A stretch of DNA of 64,000 nt from an uncultured Sulfitobacter sp. (GCA_937138475.1 CAKZPD010000030.1:1-64000), one strand, 5' to 3'; positions 40,819 through 50,194 are shown, counted from the stretch's first letter. The notes: generated by a model not told the origin, from the letters alone. Program-made: numbers and translations.

Positions 40819-42420
40819 ATGTTTTCGACCGATCATCTGGCCCTTTTGCCCCCGCGCAACCGGTATTTGACTTGGGGGATGCTGTGGCTGATCGTTGCGG
40901 TCATCGGGGCGCTTGGTCTGTTTTACGAGGGGATCTGGGCGCTGCTTGAGGCGTGGAGATTACCTGAATACAGCCATGGCCCGCTGATCCCGATCCTGTC
41001 GGGCCTGTTGTTCCTGCGGCAGTTGAAAGGCGTGCCAGAACGCCCTGGCCCATCGGTTGGGGTCTGGCCCGGTGTTCTGGTGGTTCTGGCATCGGTGGCC
41101 TTGGCCAGCATCGGCAAGCTGGCGAATATTTCGGATATTGTCGCCTATGCCTTGATCCTGTGGGTGGGGGGCGTGCTGTTGATCAGCTTTGGCTGGCAAA
41201 CCGGCAAGCATTTTTGGCCGCCGGTTCTGCATCTGGTCTATATGCTGCCGCTGCCGGGGGTTTTATATTACAAACTGACCACTTGGCTTCAGTTTATCTC
41301 GTCCGAGCTGGGCGTCTGGTTCCTGAAACTGCTGGCCATTCCGGTGTTTCTGGATGGCAATATCATTGATCTGGGCATCACCAAGCTGCATGTCGCCGAG
41401 GCGTGTTCGGGGCTGCGGTATTTGTTCCCGATCCTGTCGTTCTCGTATATTTTTGCGGTGCTTTACAAAGGCCCCATGTGGCACAAGGCGATTTTGCTGG
41501 TATCGGCGGCGCCGATCACCGTGTTGATGAATTCGGTGCGCATCGCGATTGCCGGCTATATTGTCAACACCTATGGCGTTGATTGGGTCGATGGGTTTAC
41601 GCATTTCTTTGAAGGCTGGGTGATCTTTATCGCCTGTATCGTCATCCTGTTTGCCCTGGCTTGGGTGCTGTTGCTGTTCAACCGCGAACAAAGCGGGCTG
41701 ATTGATGCGCTGGATCTGGATACCGATGGGCTGGGCACGCAGGCGTTGCGCTTGCGCCATATTTACCCCTCGCGGGGGTTGATTTTCGCGGCGCTGCTGG
41801 GGGTGATTGGCACGGCGGTGTTCAGCACCTTGCCCGACCGCGGCGCACAGCAGGTGCCGCGCGATGGCTTTGCCCTGTTTCCGCGGCAAATCGGCGCCTG
41901 GGATCAGGTGGGGCCACGCGTCACCCTTGACCGTGCAGTTGCGCAGGTTCTGGGCGCGGATGATTATCATCAGGTGGATTTCGCGCGGGCCGATCAGACC
42001 GCTGGTGTCGGTCTGTTTATGGCGTGGTATAACGACCAAAGTAAGGGCGGCGTGCATTCGCCTGAAATATGCCTGCCGGGGTCGGGGTGGGAAATCGCCT
42101 GGCTGGAACGCAGCGATATCACCCAGCGCATGAACAGCATCACACCTTTTCGGATCAACCGCGCGATCATCCAAAAGGGCGAAACCCGGATGATGGTCTA
42201 TTACTGGTTCGAACAAAAAGAACGCCGCATCGCCTGGGATTTCGCGGCCAAGTTCTGGTTGATGGTGGATGGCATACGCACCGGGCGCACCGATGGCGCC
42301 CTGGTGCGGCTGACCACGCTTATCGAAACCGGGGAAACAGACGCCCAGGCCGAGGCCCGCCTAAGCGATATGCTGGCCGGGTTGGTGCCGGTGTTGCCGC
42401 GATTTATCCCAAAGGGGTGA
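40819..42420 (+). CDS. xrtD: Exosortase D fused to an EpsI domain (VPLPA-CTERM-specific)
   Basis: 533 residues from the ATG at 40819, with AAAGG nine bases upstream. Residues 1-300 are an eight-helix exosortase with Cys196 in AEACSGLRYLFP, Arg241 in MNSVRIAIAGY and His262 in FTHFFEGWVIF. Residues about 325-533 are a periplasmic EpsI/DUF3485 domain (GVHSPEICLPGSGWEI, MMVYYWFEQKERRIAWD). This fused form is the VPLPA-CTERM-specific exosortase of Rhodobacterales. It should process the VPLPA proteins at 20581-21255 and 54868-55677. EpsI is needed for EPS production in related systems, tying protein sorting to polymer export. Its 3' end overlaps a convergent gene by 17 bp. Confidence 0.94.
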   Translation: MFSTDHLALLPPRNRYLTWGMLWLIVAVIGALGLFYEGIWALLEAWRLPEYSHGPLIPILSGLLFLRQLKGVPERPGPSVGVWPGVLVVLASVALASIGKLANISDIVAYALILWVGGVLLISFGWQTGKHFWPPVLHLVYMLPLPGVLYYKLTTWLQFISSELGVWFLKLLAIPVFLDGNIIDLGITKLHVAEACSGLRYLFPILSFSYIFAVLYKGPMWHKAILLVSAAPITVLMNSVRIAIAGYIVNTYGVDWVDGFTHFFEGWVIFIACIVILFALAWVLLLFNREQSGLIDALDLDTDGLGTQALRLRHIYPSRGLIFAALLGVIGTAVFSTLPDRGAQQVPRDGFALFPRQIGAWDQVGPRVTLDRAVAQVLGADDYHQVDFARADQTAGVGLFMAWYNDQSKGGVHSPEICLPGSGWEIAWLERSDITQRMNSITPFRINRAIIQKGETRMMVYYWFEQKERRIAWDFAAKFWLMVDGIRTGRTDGALVRLTTLIETGETDAQAEARLSDMLAGLVPVLPRFIPKG

Positions 42421-43039
42421 CCCGCCCCGTGTTGGATTTTGGAAAGGCAGCCTGCGGCACCGGTCTGTCGAGAAATGCACAAAGCGGCGCCCAGCCGGCC
42501 CCGCCGATGATATCATAAGTCAAAAAGTTGCTGCGCCCGCGAAAATGGCTGCGGATGTCTGTGTCAAACCCCTCATAGGCGCGGCGATAGCTGTCAGGGT
42601 CAAAGACCTCGGATCCATAAAAGGCCCGGCAGAGCGCGTTCAGATAAGATTGCCCCTGGTCCACCCGCGCCTGGGCCAGTTGGGGGGTGAAATGTTTGGC
42701 ACAGGATTTCAACCACCCGTCCATGTCACGGGGCGTGTAAACAAAGCGCGCATTGGGAAATTCCGCGTCCAGTTCCCTGAACAAAAGCGCCACGGTCATG
42801 TCGGTCAACGCATCGTATTTGAACACCCACCACGGCCAATCCTGCACGATCTGCGCCCCATGGGCCTGGCAGATCGGGGGCAGGTGAAAGGCGCGATACC
42901 CCAACACATTCAGCGCGTCATTCAATGATGTGGTGCCGGTCTTGGACAGCCCAACGCCAAAGACAAACGGTCGGTCGCGCGGCACTTGTTTCAGGATATC
43001 AAAACGGATCTTGTCGGTTATCTGCCGCAGCAACGTCAT
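42404..43039 (-). CDS. Sulfotransferase-family protein
   Basis: 211 residues. The phosphosulfate-binding loop FVFGVGLSKTGTTSLNDALN at about 27-46 is the 5'-PSB motif of PAPS-dependent sulfotransferases, followed by FVYTPRDMDGWLKSC, which fits the 3'-phosphate-binding block. Such small cytoplasmic enzymes in polysaccharide loci transfer sulfate to sugars. A second candidate lies at 50191-51663, so the EPS may be sulfated. It is followed downstream on the same strand by no gene; upstream lies the acyltransferase/GT4 pair. Confidence 0.78.
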   Translation of the reverse strand: MTLLRQITDKIRFDILKQVPRDRPFVFGVGLSKTGTTSLNDALNVLGYRAFHLPPICQAHGAQIVQDWPWWVFKYDALTDMTVALLFRELDAEFPNARFVYTPRDMDGWLKSCAKHFTPQLAQARVDQGQSYLNALCRAFYGSEVFDPDSYRRAYEGFDTDIRSHFRGRSNFLTYDIIGGAGWAPLCAFLDRPVPQAAFPKSNTGRVTPLG

Positions 43040-43113
43040 TTCAAATCAGGTCTTTCATACTATGCGTTCGCCCAACCTGCCTTGCCGCGGGGTGGGTGTC
43101 TACTGTTTGATGA

Positions 43114-44133
43114 TCACCGGGGCGTGCGCGGATGTCCGGCGCGGCGCAGAACCGCGCGCTGGGCCGGGCGTTCGATCAAATGCAGGCTGGCAAAGGCGGT
43201 GCACAGCGACGCAACCAGCAGCCCGGCAAACAACAAAGGCGCCGGCGCGTGGCCCTGGCGATACAGATGCGCGGTGACAACAACCAGCGGCAGGTGCAAC
43301 AGATACAGGCTGAATGATACCGCCCCCAGCCAGCGCAGCGCGGGATGGGCAAGGGCGCGATAAGGGCCAAGCGACAGCAGGGCGCAAAAGAACACGGCCC
43401 CGACCCACAGCATGGTGGCCGGATCGGCATAGGGCGCGCCCGGCGTCTGGCCCATGGCGCGCCGCACACCCGGCAAGACCCAGATCAAAGCGGGCAGGGT
43501 CAGCCAGGCCCCCAGATGCCACAGCCGCGATTGCAGCGCCGGCACCCAGCGGCGATAGGCCATGGCCGCCAGCGTGCCGGCGACAAAGAACATCCCCCAT
43601 TTGGGCAGCACATAGCGGGCCTGCGGCAGCAACCAGGCCCCGATGGCCAAGGCGGCAATCACCAGCGCAAACGCCGCCACGCCCCAACCGCGCCCCAGTG
43701 CCAGCCAGACAAGGGCAAACACCAGATAGAACTGGACTTCGACCGGGATCGACCAGAAAATATCCGGCGCGTGTATCAACCCGGCCCCCAGCAAAAGCGC
43801 CCGCAGATCGGGAATATCGAACAGCGGCAGCCCAAAGCCCAGAACCAACAGCCCCGCCAACGTCAGCGCGATGAAATACAACGGTAAAACCCGCGCGGCC
43901 CGGCTTTGAAGATAGCGCAGGATCGCGGCGCGATTGGGCGGCTTGTGCGCGTATAGATACCCCATCAAGAAACCGCTAAGCACGAAAAAGATCGCCACGC
44001 CGATTTGCCCAAACCCACGGCCAAAGGCGGCGGGCAACAGGCCGAAATTGCTGCTGTGCGACACGACGACGATCAGGGCGGCCACCCCGCGCAACCCGTC
44101 AAGGCCGGGCAAATGTGTCGGCGGTGCCCTCAT
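43114..44133 (-). CDS. Acyltransferase-3 family membrane protein, second copy
   Basis: 339 residues from the ATG at 44133, which overlaps the stop of the GT4 gene as ATGA. Signature blocks: LPGLDGLRGVAALIVVVSHS with the conserved Arg/His, IGVAIFFVLSGFLMGYLYAH, and SIPVEVQFYLVFALVW. About ten membrane segments. It should O-acylate a sugar of the EPS or its precursor. It differs clearly from the copy at 274-1404 and is coupled to a glycosyltransferase, so the two may modify different residues. Confidence 0.86.
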   Translation of the reverse strand: MRAPPTHLPGLDGLRGVAALIVVVSHSSNFGLLPAAFGRGFGQIGVAIFFVLSGFLMGYLYAHKPPNRAAILRYLQSRAARVLPLYFIALTLAGLLVLGFGLPLFDIPDLRALLLGAGLIHAPDIFWSIPVEVQFYLVFALVWLALGRGWGVAAFALVIAALAIGAWLLPQARYVLPKWGMFFVAGTLAAMAYRRWVPALQSRLWHLGAWLTLPALIWVLPGVRRAMGQTPGAPYADPATMLWVGAVFFCALLSLGPYRALAHPALRWLGAVSFSLYLLHLPLVVVTAHLYRQGHAPAPLLFAGLLVASLCTAFASLHLIERPAQRAVLRRAGHPRTPR

Positions 44134-45293
44134 GCTGTGGGTCCGGCCAAATGCTGTGCAACCAAGGCAAGCGCCTGATCGGCCCAAACATCCCAGTTCA
44201 GCCGGTTTTCATAATCATCCCGCGCGCTGGCACGCATCTGGGGCAGGGCGCCGCGCCCGCCGTCACGCGGGGCGCTGGCACGCAATATCGCGGCGGCATA
44301 TTGGTCGCCGCGCGCCATCGGCCCCAACATCAACCCGGTGTCATCGCGGCGGATCACTGTGCCCACGCCGCCGGTTTCGGTGCCAATGGGCGGGGTGCCA
44401 TGGGCCGCCGCTTCGGCATAGACGATCCCGAAACATTCCTGCCGCGAGGGGACCATCAAAAAGTCGCTTTCAAGATAAAGCTGCGAAAGGCGCGCGGCGT
44501 CGCCGGGTCTGGTCTTGTCCAGATAGGGAATAACGGTCAGACCGCTTTGATCGACGCCCTGCGGCGGCACACAGCCGACGATCACCGCCTCGACCGGCAC
44601 CCCGGCGGCGCGCAGATGCTGCAAGGTTTCGATAAAGATCGGCCCGCCTTTGCGGTGCCAGTCCACCCCGACAAACAACAGCCGCAGCGGCCCATGGCGG
44701 TCTTGCAGGGCCTGCTCTCTGGACGGCACATCATGCATATTGACGCCAAAGGGCATCACGGACACCCGGTGCGGATCTATGCCGTAATCGCTGATCACCG
44801 ACCGCGCCGCCCATTGGCTGGGCATCAACAAAAGATCCGAATTTTTAAGCGCTTGCGCCTCGATCTGATCCCCTTCTTGGGCGGCGTCATCGGCAAGGGC
44901 GGAAAAGCTTGGGTAATAATCGCGCATCAGGCGAAAAGTGGTATCCGAGCTGTAAACCACGGGCACATCGCCATAATATTCGGCCACCAACGTCGCTCCG
45001 GCCGGGGCAAACAAGACATCGCAGGGGGTGCGCGCCAAATGCGCCTTGATCCGCTGGGCATTCAGGGCCGCATCCCTGTGGGTCTTGCCTGGCGCCCTCA
45101 GGCCGTGACCCAAAAGCCGCCGCAGCTGGTTGGCGCGGTTGCGCAGCCGTTCGGCGCGCACCGGCATTGGCCCGAAATAATGCAGCGACCGCACCCTTGC
45201 CGCCAAGGCGCGCGCCATAAAATACTGTGTGCCCGACCAGGTGCGCGGGTCTTGCGCGTCACCGGTTGATAAAAATCCGACAGAAATATCCAT
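44130..45293 (-). CDS. Family 4 glycosyltransferase (GT-B)
   Basis: 387 residues from the ATG at 45293 (a GTG at 45299 is an alternative). Donor-domain motifs: LRLLFVGVDWHRKGGPIFIE, SDFLMVPSRQECFGIVYAEA with the EX7E pair, and GTPPIGTETGGVGTVI. The N-terminal half has WSGTQYFMARALAARVRSLH and VVYSSDTTFRLM. A retaining glycosyltransferase of the EPS pathway; the sugar is not readable. It leads a two-gene operon with the acyltransferase. The 80 bp between it and the DUF2793 gene hold nothing recognised. Confidence 0.85.
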   Translation of the reverse strand: MDISVGFLSTGDAQDPRTWSGTQYFMARALAARVRSLHYFGPMPVRAERLRNRANQLRRLLGHGLRAPGKTHRDAALNAQRIKAHLARTPCDVLFAPAGATLVAEYYGDVPVVYSSDTTFRLMRDYYPSFSALADDAAQEGDQIEAQALKNSDLLLMPSQWAARSVISDYGIDPHRVSVMPFGVNMHDVPSREQALQDRHGPLRLLFVGVDWHRKGGPIFIETLQHLRAAGVPVEAVIVGCVPPQGVDQSGLTVIPYLDKTRPGDAARLSQLYLESDFLMVPSRQECFGIVYAEAAAHGTPPIGTETGGVGTVIRRDDTGLMLGPMARGDQYAAAILRASAPRDGGRGALPQMRASARDDYENRLNWDVWADQALALVAQHLAGPTA

Positions 45294-45373
45294 AAACACC
45301 TAGCAATGCTTTGCCACAGGTGAACGGCAAAGCCGGCGCAGGGCAACCCCCAAAGCGCACTTGGCCGGTGGCG

Positions 45374-46450
45374 CTAGCCGATTTTCAGCCCCCAAAAGGC
45401 GGTCTGTTGCGCGGCGACATTGCCTGGATGGGCTTTCATCTTGGCCTGAAGTTCGACCGTGTCACCCGCCCCAAGCTGCGCGATGCTTTGGATTTGCAAG
45501 CTGGTTTCGCGGTCAATATTCGGGCCGCTGGCATGGGCGCGGGTGCCGGCGATTTCGCTGGCGCCGTTCACCACCAGCCGGGCGGACATCTGCGCATCGG
45601 GGTGCGGCCCTTCGGCAAAGGTCAGGCTGGCGCCCAGCAAATAGCTGCCGCCAACCGGCGCGGCAAAGCTGTTGGTGGCCGGATCAAAGGCGGCCTGGTC
45701 GTTATATTCGGCCTGGTTGATCGCGACCTTGGTCCAGGTGTCGGCCACAAGAACGTTGTCGTAATTGGTGATGGCCTTGAAGCGTGGCAAATGCGGCTGA
45801 TCAACGATGGCGCTGGCGGGGTCGATGACCAACCCATCGCGAAAATCCTGCCCGTTGGGCGAAATGGTCAGGCGAAACTGTTCTGATCCAAACAGCCCGA
45901 ACAGGCTGCGGGTTTCAAAACCGGTTTGAAAAACAAAGCCGGCATCATCGGTCGGACCTTCCTTGTTGATCCGGTGGACCAGGCTGCCATCGCCGCCGTC
46001 GGCGGCATAGCGCGCGGTCCAAAGGGCGCTGTTCAATCTGGCAGACAGCGGGTTCGCCCCCGAGGCCACCGTGCCAATGCCAAGCGCAGGGATATCGCTG
46101 AAATCGACGGTGCTTGGCGCGGTCCAATCGGCGCCGTCATGCACCACCATCGCATGGCGCGCGATGACAAAGCATTGCCAGCCGGCGGCGGGGGTCAGGA
46201 ATTGCCAGGTGCCATTGTCAAACACCGCCAGCTTGCCATCCTGTCCGGTCCAATCGCCGCTGCCGCCGGCGGCGACGATGAACCGCGCGCCTTCGGCAGG
46301 GCCGGGCGGGGGCGCGGCCTGGGTGTCATCGCTGACGGCCAATTGCACCAGGATATCCAGCCGGCGCAGGGCTTCGTTATGGGTCACATGTTTTTGCGCC
46401 TGTCCGGGGCTGATATAGGGCAGGGCCAGGATTTTGGAGGTTTCACCCAT
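45374..46450 (-). CDS. DUF2793 protein with C1q-like tail, GTA head-spike (GhsB/Rcc01080) type
   Basis: 358 residues. The N-terminal ~110 residues are a DUF2793 domain: ILALPYISPGQAQKHVTHNE, LRRLDILVQLAVSDDT, GQDGKLAVFDNGTWQFLTP and WQCFVIARHAMVVHDG. This domain is known from phage-like tail and GTA spike proteins. The C-terminal ~130 residues look like a C1q/TNF-type jelly roll (TWTKVAINQAEYNDQAAFDP, GSYLLGASLTFAEGP, closing TAFWGLKIG), a common receptor-binding fold. In R. capsulatus the spike protein Rcc01080 has the same DUF2793 start. Here it lies between EPS glycosyltransferase and rhamnose genes. Binding to the local polysaccharide is inference. Confidence 0.75.
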   Translation of the reverse strand: MGETSKILALPYISPGQAQKHVTHNEALRRLDILVQLAVSDDTQAAPPPGPAEGARFIVAAGGSGDWTGQDGKLAVFDNGTWQFLTPAAGWQCFVIARHAMVVHDGADWTAPSTVDFSDIPALGIGTVASGANPLSARLNSALWTARYAADGGDGSLVHRINKEGPTDDAGFVFQTGFETRSLFGLFGSEQFRLTISPNGQDFRDGLVIDPASAIVDQPHLPRFKAITNYDNVLVADTWTKVAINQAEYNDQAAFDPATNSFAAPVGGSYLLGASLTFAEGPHPDAQMSARLVVNGASEIAGTRAHASGPNIDRETSLQIQSIAQLGAGDTVELQAKMKAHPGNVAAQQTAFWGLKIG

Positions 46451-46596
46451 CTCGTTTTGTGCTCCGGTTGAGAAAAACCAACCCTAGCGCCAAAAGCCTT
46501 TCGAGGATGTTACTGGCCCGTGCGGGCAAAAGGCGTGACAGGCCCCAGCGGGCTTGTTAGTCACAAGGAACCAAAGCAAAAAACCAGGAGCCGCGC

Positions 46597-47160
46597 GTGC
46601 AAATCGAACACACCCCGCTGGACGGCCTTATCGTGATCACCCCCAAGCGGTTTGGCGATGCACGGGGGTTTTTCTGCGAAAGCTTCAGCAAGCGCGCCAT
46701 GGCCCAGCAGGGGCTGGATATTGAATGGGTGCAGGACAACCATTCGCTGTCGCAGGCCGTCGGCACGGTGCGCGGCCTGCATTTTCAGGCGCCGCCCCAT
46801 GCCCAGGCCAAGCTGGTGCGTTGCGGGCGCGGGGCCTTGTTTGATGTGGCGGTGGACATCCGCCGCGGCTCGCCCAGTTATGGGCGCTGGTTTGGCACCA
46901 CCTTGTCCTTTGACAATGGTCGGCAGATGCTGATCCCGGCGGGTTTTTTGCATGGGTTCGTGACGCGGATGCCCGATACGGAAATCGTTTACAAATGCTC
47001 GGATTACTATGCGCCTGAATGTGACGGGGCGGTGCGTTTTGACAGCCCCGAGATCGGAATTGATTGGGCATTGAACGGTTTGCCCGCCATCTTGTCAGAC
47101 AAAGACCAGAACGCCGCCCCCTTTGATACATTCAAGTCGCCATTTCATTACGAAGGTTAA
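46597..47160 (+). CDS. rfbC: dTDP-4-dehydrorhamnose 3,5-epimerase
   Basis: 187 residues from a GTG at 46597, fixed by AGGAG six bases upstream. A cupin epimerase: [20 protein letters not shown], the active-site histidine block [20 protein letters not shown], then [20 protein letters not shown] with the conserved aromatic/His residues. It converts dTDP-4-keto-6-deoxyglucose to the rhamno form, third-last step to dTDP-L-rhamnose. First gene of the rfbCBDA operon; rfbB follows after 4 bp. Confidence 0.94.
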   Translation: MQIEHTPLDGLIVITPKRFGDARGFFCESFSKRAMAQQGLDIEWVQDNHSLSQAVGTVRGLHFQAPPHAQAKLVRCGRGALFDVAVDIRRGSPSYGRWFGTTLSFDNGRQMLIPAGFLHGFVTRMPDTEIVYKCSDYYAPECDGAVRFDSPEIGIDWALNGLPAILSDKDQNAAPFDTFKSPFHYEG

Positions 47161-47164
47161 TTAT

Positions 47165-48205
47165 ATGAAAATACTTGTGACCGGCGGTGCCGGCTTTATT
47201 GGGTCTGCGGTGGTGCGGTTGGCGATTGCGCGCGGGCACCAGGTGGTCAATCTGGATGCGCTGACCTATGCGGCCTGCCTGGACAACGTCAAAAGCGTGG
47301 CGGATCACCCCAATTACTGTTTTGAACATGCCGACATTCGCGACAGGGCCGCGCTTGATCGCATTTTTGCCGCACATGCGCCCGATGCGGTGATGCATCT
47401 TGCCGCCGAAAGCCATGTTGACCGGTCGATTGACGGGCCTGGCGCCTTTATCGAAACCAACGTCGTCGGCACCTATACCCTGCTTGAGGCAGCGCGGGGC
47501 TTTTGGGGGGCGGCCGGCCGGCCCGACGGGTTTCGGTTTCACCACATCTCGACCGACGAGGTCTTTGGATCGCTGGGCGCCACCGGCCAGTTTACCGAAA
47601 CGACGCCCTATGCCCCGAACAGCCCCTATTCGGCGTCCAAAGCGGCAAGCGATCATCTGGTGCGCGCCTGGGGGGAAACCTATGGCTTGCCGATCGTGTT
47701 GACCAATTGCTCTAACAACTATGGGCCTTATCATTTTCCGGAAAAGCTGATCCCGCTGGTGATCCTCAAGGCGTTGCGCGGGCAGGATATTCCGGTTTAC
47801 GGCGCCGGGGAAAACGTGCGCGATTGGCTGTATGTCGAGGACCACGCCGATGCGCTTTTGCTGGTGCTTGAGAAAGGCGCCCTTGGGCGCAGCTATAACA
47901 TCGGAGGAGAGAACGAGGCCCGCAATATTGATATCGTGCAGATGCTGTGCGCAATTCTGGATGAAACGCGCCCCGGCGGGCGGCCCTATGCCGATCAGAT
48001 CACCTTTGTGGCAGATCGTCCGGGGCATGACATGCGCTATGCGATTGACCCGGCGCGGATCGTCCAGGAATTGGGGTGGCGCCCGTCGGTCACGCTTGAA
48101 CAGGGCCTGCGGCGCACGGTGGAATGGTATTTGCAAAACCAGCCGTGGTGGACAGCGCTTGAAGCGCGCGGCACCGTCGGTGCCCGCCTTGGCATCCCCG
48201 CATGA
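47165..48205 (+). CDS. rfbB: dTDP-glucose 4,6-dehydratase
   Basis: 346 residues from the ATG at 47165; its GAAGG ribosome site overlaps the end of rfbC. Rossmann loop [35 protein letters not shown], catalytic Tyr/Lys in [18 protein letters not shown], and [20 protein letters not shown] are all diagnostic. It catalyses dTDP-glucose to dTDP-4-keto-6-deoxyglucose. Its stop overlaps the rfbD start as ATGA. Confidence 0.95.
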   Translation: MKILVTGGAGFIGSAVVRLAIARGHQVVNLDALTYAACLDNVKSVADHPNYCFEHADIRDRAALDRIFAAHAPDAVMHLAAESHVDRSIDGPGAFIETNVVGTYTLLEAARGFWGAAGRPDGFRFHHISTDEVFGSLGATGQFTETTPYAPNSPYSASKAASDHLVRAWGETYGLPIVLTNCSNNYGPYHFPEKLIPLVILKALRGQDIPVYGAGENVRDWLYVEDHADALLLVLEKGALGRSYNIGGENEARNIDIVQMLCAILDETRPGGRPYADQITFVADRPGHDMRYAIDPARIVQELGWRPSVTLEQGLRRTVEWYLQNQPWWTALEARGTVGARLGIPA

Positions 48206-49050
48206 GCATTCTGGTCTTTGGCAAGAACGGCCAGGTCGGCAGCGCGCTATCGCGATTGCCGGGGGTGATTGCGCTGGACCGTGGGCAGGCCGATCTGTGT
48301 GATGCCGGGGCCTGTGCGCGGATCATTGCCCGGACCGATGCGCGCGCGGTGATCAATGCGGCGGCCTATACCGCCGTTGACCGCGCCGAAACCGAAACAG
48401 ACCAGGCGCATTTGATCAACGCCATCGCGCCGGGGGTTCTGGCGCGTGCGGCGGCGCAGCGCGGATTGCCCTTTGTGCATCTGTCAACGGATTATGTCTT
48501 TGATGGGAGCGGTTCTGCCGCCTGGCGCCCCGGCGACCGGCCAGCGCCCCTGGGGGTTTATGGCGCCAGCAAACTGGCCGGAGAACGGGCGGTCAAAGAC
48601 GCCGGTGGGCGCTATGTGATCTTGCGCACCTCGTGGGTGTTTTCGGAAACCGGAGGCAATTTCGTCAAGACGATGCTGCGCTTGGCCGCCCAAAATACCC
48701 GTTTGAACGTCGTATGTGACCAAAGGGGCGGCCCGACATCTGCGCGCTCGATTGCGCAGGCGTGCTTAAAAGCGGTCGATGGCTTGGACAAAAATCCGGG
48801 GCTGTCGGGTGTTTATCACTTTAGCGGGGCGCCCGAAACAAGCTGGGCTGATTTCGCCCGCGCCATCTTTGATCAAGCGGGTGTGACCGTTCAGGTGCAA
48901 GATATCCCCAGTTCAGACTATCCAACACCGGCAAAGCGCCCTATTAATTCCGTATTGAACAACGATGATTTTTTGAACCGATTTGACATCCAGCGCCCGG
49001 ATTGGCGGGCTGACCTGGCGGTGGTTCTGGCTGATTTGGCCGCGACTTGA
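48202..49050 (+). CDS. rfbD: dTDP-4-dehydrorhamnose reductase
   Basis: 282 residues. [16 protein letters not shown] is the nucleotide loop of the RmlD family; [28 protein letters not shown] and the [12 protein letters not shown]yr/Lys motif follow. It reduces dTDP-4-keto-rhamnose to dTDP-L-rhamnose with NAD(P)H. Its translation is coupled to rfbB by a 4-bp overlap; rfbA follows after 15 bp. Confidence 0.94.
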   Translation: MSILVFGKNGQVGSALSRLPGVIALDRGQADLCDAGACARIIARTDARAVINAAAYTAVDRAETETDQAHLINAIAPGVLARAAAQRGLPFVHLSTDYVFDGSGSAAWRPGDRPAPLGVYGASKLAGERAVKDAGGRYVILRTSWVFSETGGNFVKTMLRLAAQNTRLNVVCDQRGGPTSARSIAQACLKAVDGLDKNPGLSGVYHFSGAPETSWADFARAIFDQAGVTVQVQDIPSSDYPTPAKRPINSVLNNDDFLNRFDIQRPDWRADLAVVLADLAAT

Positions 49051-49065
49051 ACAGGATTAACGATT

Positions 49066-49932
49066 ATGACCAAACGCAAAGGCATTATTTTAGCAGGTGG
49101 ATCGGGCACACGGCTTTATCCGATCACCATGGGGCTGTCTAAACAGCTGTTGCCAATTTACGATAAACCGATGATCTATTACCCGCTGTCGGTCTTGATG
49201 CTGGCCGGTATCCGCGAGATCGCGGTGATCACCACCCCCGAAGATCAATCGCAGTTTCAGCGCCTTTTGTCTGATGGCGCACAGTTCGGCGTTTCGCTGA
49301 CCTATATCGAGCAACCCTCGCCTGATGGTCTGGCCCAGGCCTTTGTCCTGGCCGAGACCTTCCTGGATGGCGCGCCGTCGGCGCTTATTCTGGGGGACAA
49401 CATCTTTTTTGGCCACGGCCTGCCCGAGCTGCTGGCCCAGGCCGATCAACGGCACGATGGCGCAAGCGTCTTTGGCTATCAGGTGGTTGATCCCCAGCGC
49501 TATGGCGTGGTGGATTTCGCCCCCGATGGCACAGCGCGCGGCATCATCGAAAAGCCCAAGGTGCCGCCATCAAACCATGCGGTAACGGGGCTGTATTTCG
49601 TGGATGGCAGCGCGCCAGCCAAGGCCCGGCAGGTGCAGCCATCGGCCCGCGGCGAGGTCGAGATAACGACACTGCTTGAGATGTATCTGGCCGAAGGCAA
49701 GCTTCAGGTTGAGCGTATGGGTCGCGGTTTTGCCTGGTTGGATACCGGCACACATGCCAGCCTGCTGGATGCGGGAAACTTTGTGCGCACCATCCAAGAG
49801 CGCCAAGGCCAGCAAATCGGCAGCCCCGAAGAAGTGGCCTTTAACCAAGGCTGGATCGACCGCGATCACCTTGCCGCGCAGGCCAAGCGCTATGACAAGA
49901 ACGAATACGGCACTTATCTTTCAAAGCTATAG
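49066..49932 (+). CDS. rfbA: Glucose-1-phosphate thymidylyltransferase
   Basis: 288 residues. ILAGGSGTRLYPITMGLSKQ is the nucleotidyltransferase motif; PMIYYPLSVLMLAG, LILGDNIFFGHG and TGLYFVDGSA follow, and WLDTGTHASLLDAGNFVRTI near the end is typical of RmlA. It makes dTDP-glucose from dTTP and glucose-1-phosphate, the entry step of the rhamnose pathway. Last gene of rfbCBDA; a likely terminator follows. Confidence 0.95.
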   Translation: MTKRKGIILAGGSGTRLYPITMGLSKQLLPIYDKPMIYYPLSVLMLAGIREIAVITTPEDQSQFQRLLSDGAQFGVSLTYIEQPSPDGLAQAFVLAETFLDGAPSALILGDNIFFGHGLPELLAQADQRHDGASVFGYQVVDPQRYGVVDFAPDGTARGIIEKPKVPPSNHAVTGLYFVDGSAPAKARQVQPSARGEVEITTLLEMYLAEGKLQVERMGRGFAWLDTGTHASLLDAGNFVRTIQERQGQQIGSPEEVAFNQGWIDRDHLAAQAKRYDKNEYGTYLSKL

Positions 49933-49941
49933 GTGGCGAAT

Positions 49942-49966
49942 TGCCGCTTTGTGCGCGCGGCATTTT
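49942..49966 (+). terminator. Putative terminator after rfbA
   Basis: TGCCGC pairs with GCGGCA around a 9-nt loop, followed by TTTTG, 10 bp past the rfbA stop. The stem is short (6 bp) but GC-rich. Confidence 0.5.
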
Positions 49967-49987
49967 GTGACACGCTGAGGCACAGCA

Positions 49988-50194
49988 ATGGCTTGGTTGG
50001 TGGTGCGCAAAGGCCAGACGCCGGGAAACGGCGGGCCGGTGCAGGTAACGAATGTTTGGTTCAAGTGGTATGGTTTTGATGTATTTCCCCCCGACAATCC
50101 CCGGCCTGATAACACGCGGCCTGACAACACCCGGCCTGACAAGCGCCTGGCGTGGTGGCGCGCCCCGGATCGCTCCGTTGGGGGGCTGTCATGA
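49988..50194 (+). CDS. Small hypothetical protein with a PDNTR repeat, coupled to the sulfotransferase-like gene
   Basis: 68 residues. The ATG has GAGG about eight bases upstream, and its TGA overlaps the ATG of the next gene as ATGA, the same coupling used by real gene pairs elsewhere in this island. The product contains PPDNPRPDNTRPDNTRPDK, encoded by a 15-bp tandem repeat at 50102-50146, and several Trp residues. No known family. It may be a true small protein or a leader frame that controls the next gene; coding is not proven. Confidence 0.4.
   Translation: MAWLVVRKGQTPGNGGPVQVTNVWFKWYGFDVFPPDNPRPDNTRPDNTRPDKRLAWWRAPDRSVGGLS
50102..50146 (+). repeat. 15-bp tandem repeat, three units
   Basis: CGGCCTGATAACACG, CGGCCTGACAACACC and CGGCCTGACAAGCGC in direct succession. 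The unit is a multiple of three, so length changes would keep the frame of the surrounding 68-codon gene. Confidence 0.8.

Noticed and set aside
50102..50146. Possible CRISPR-like or regulatory direct repeat
   Set aside because: The three units are contiguous with no spacers and no cas genes; it is a coding-type tandem repeat.
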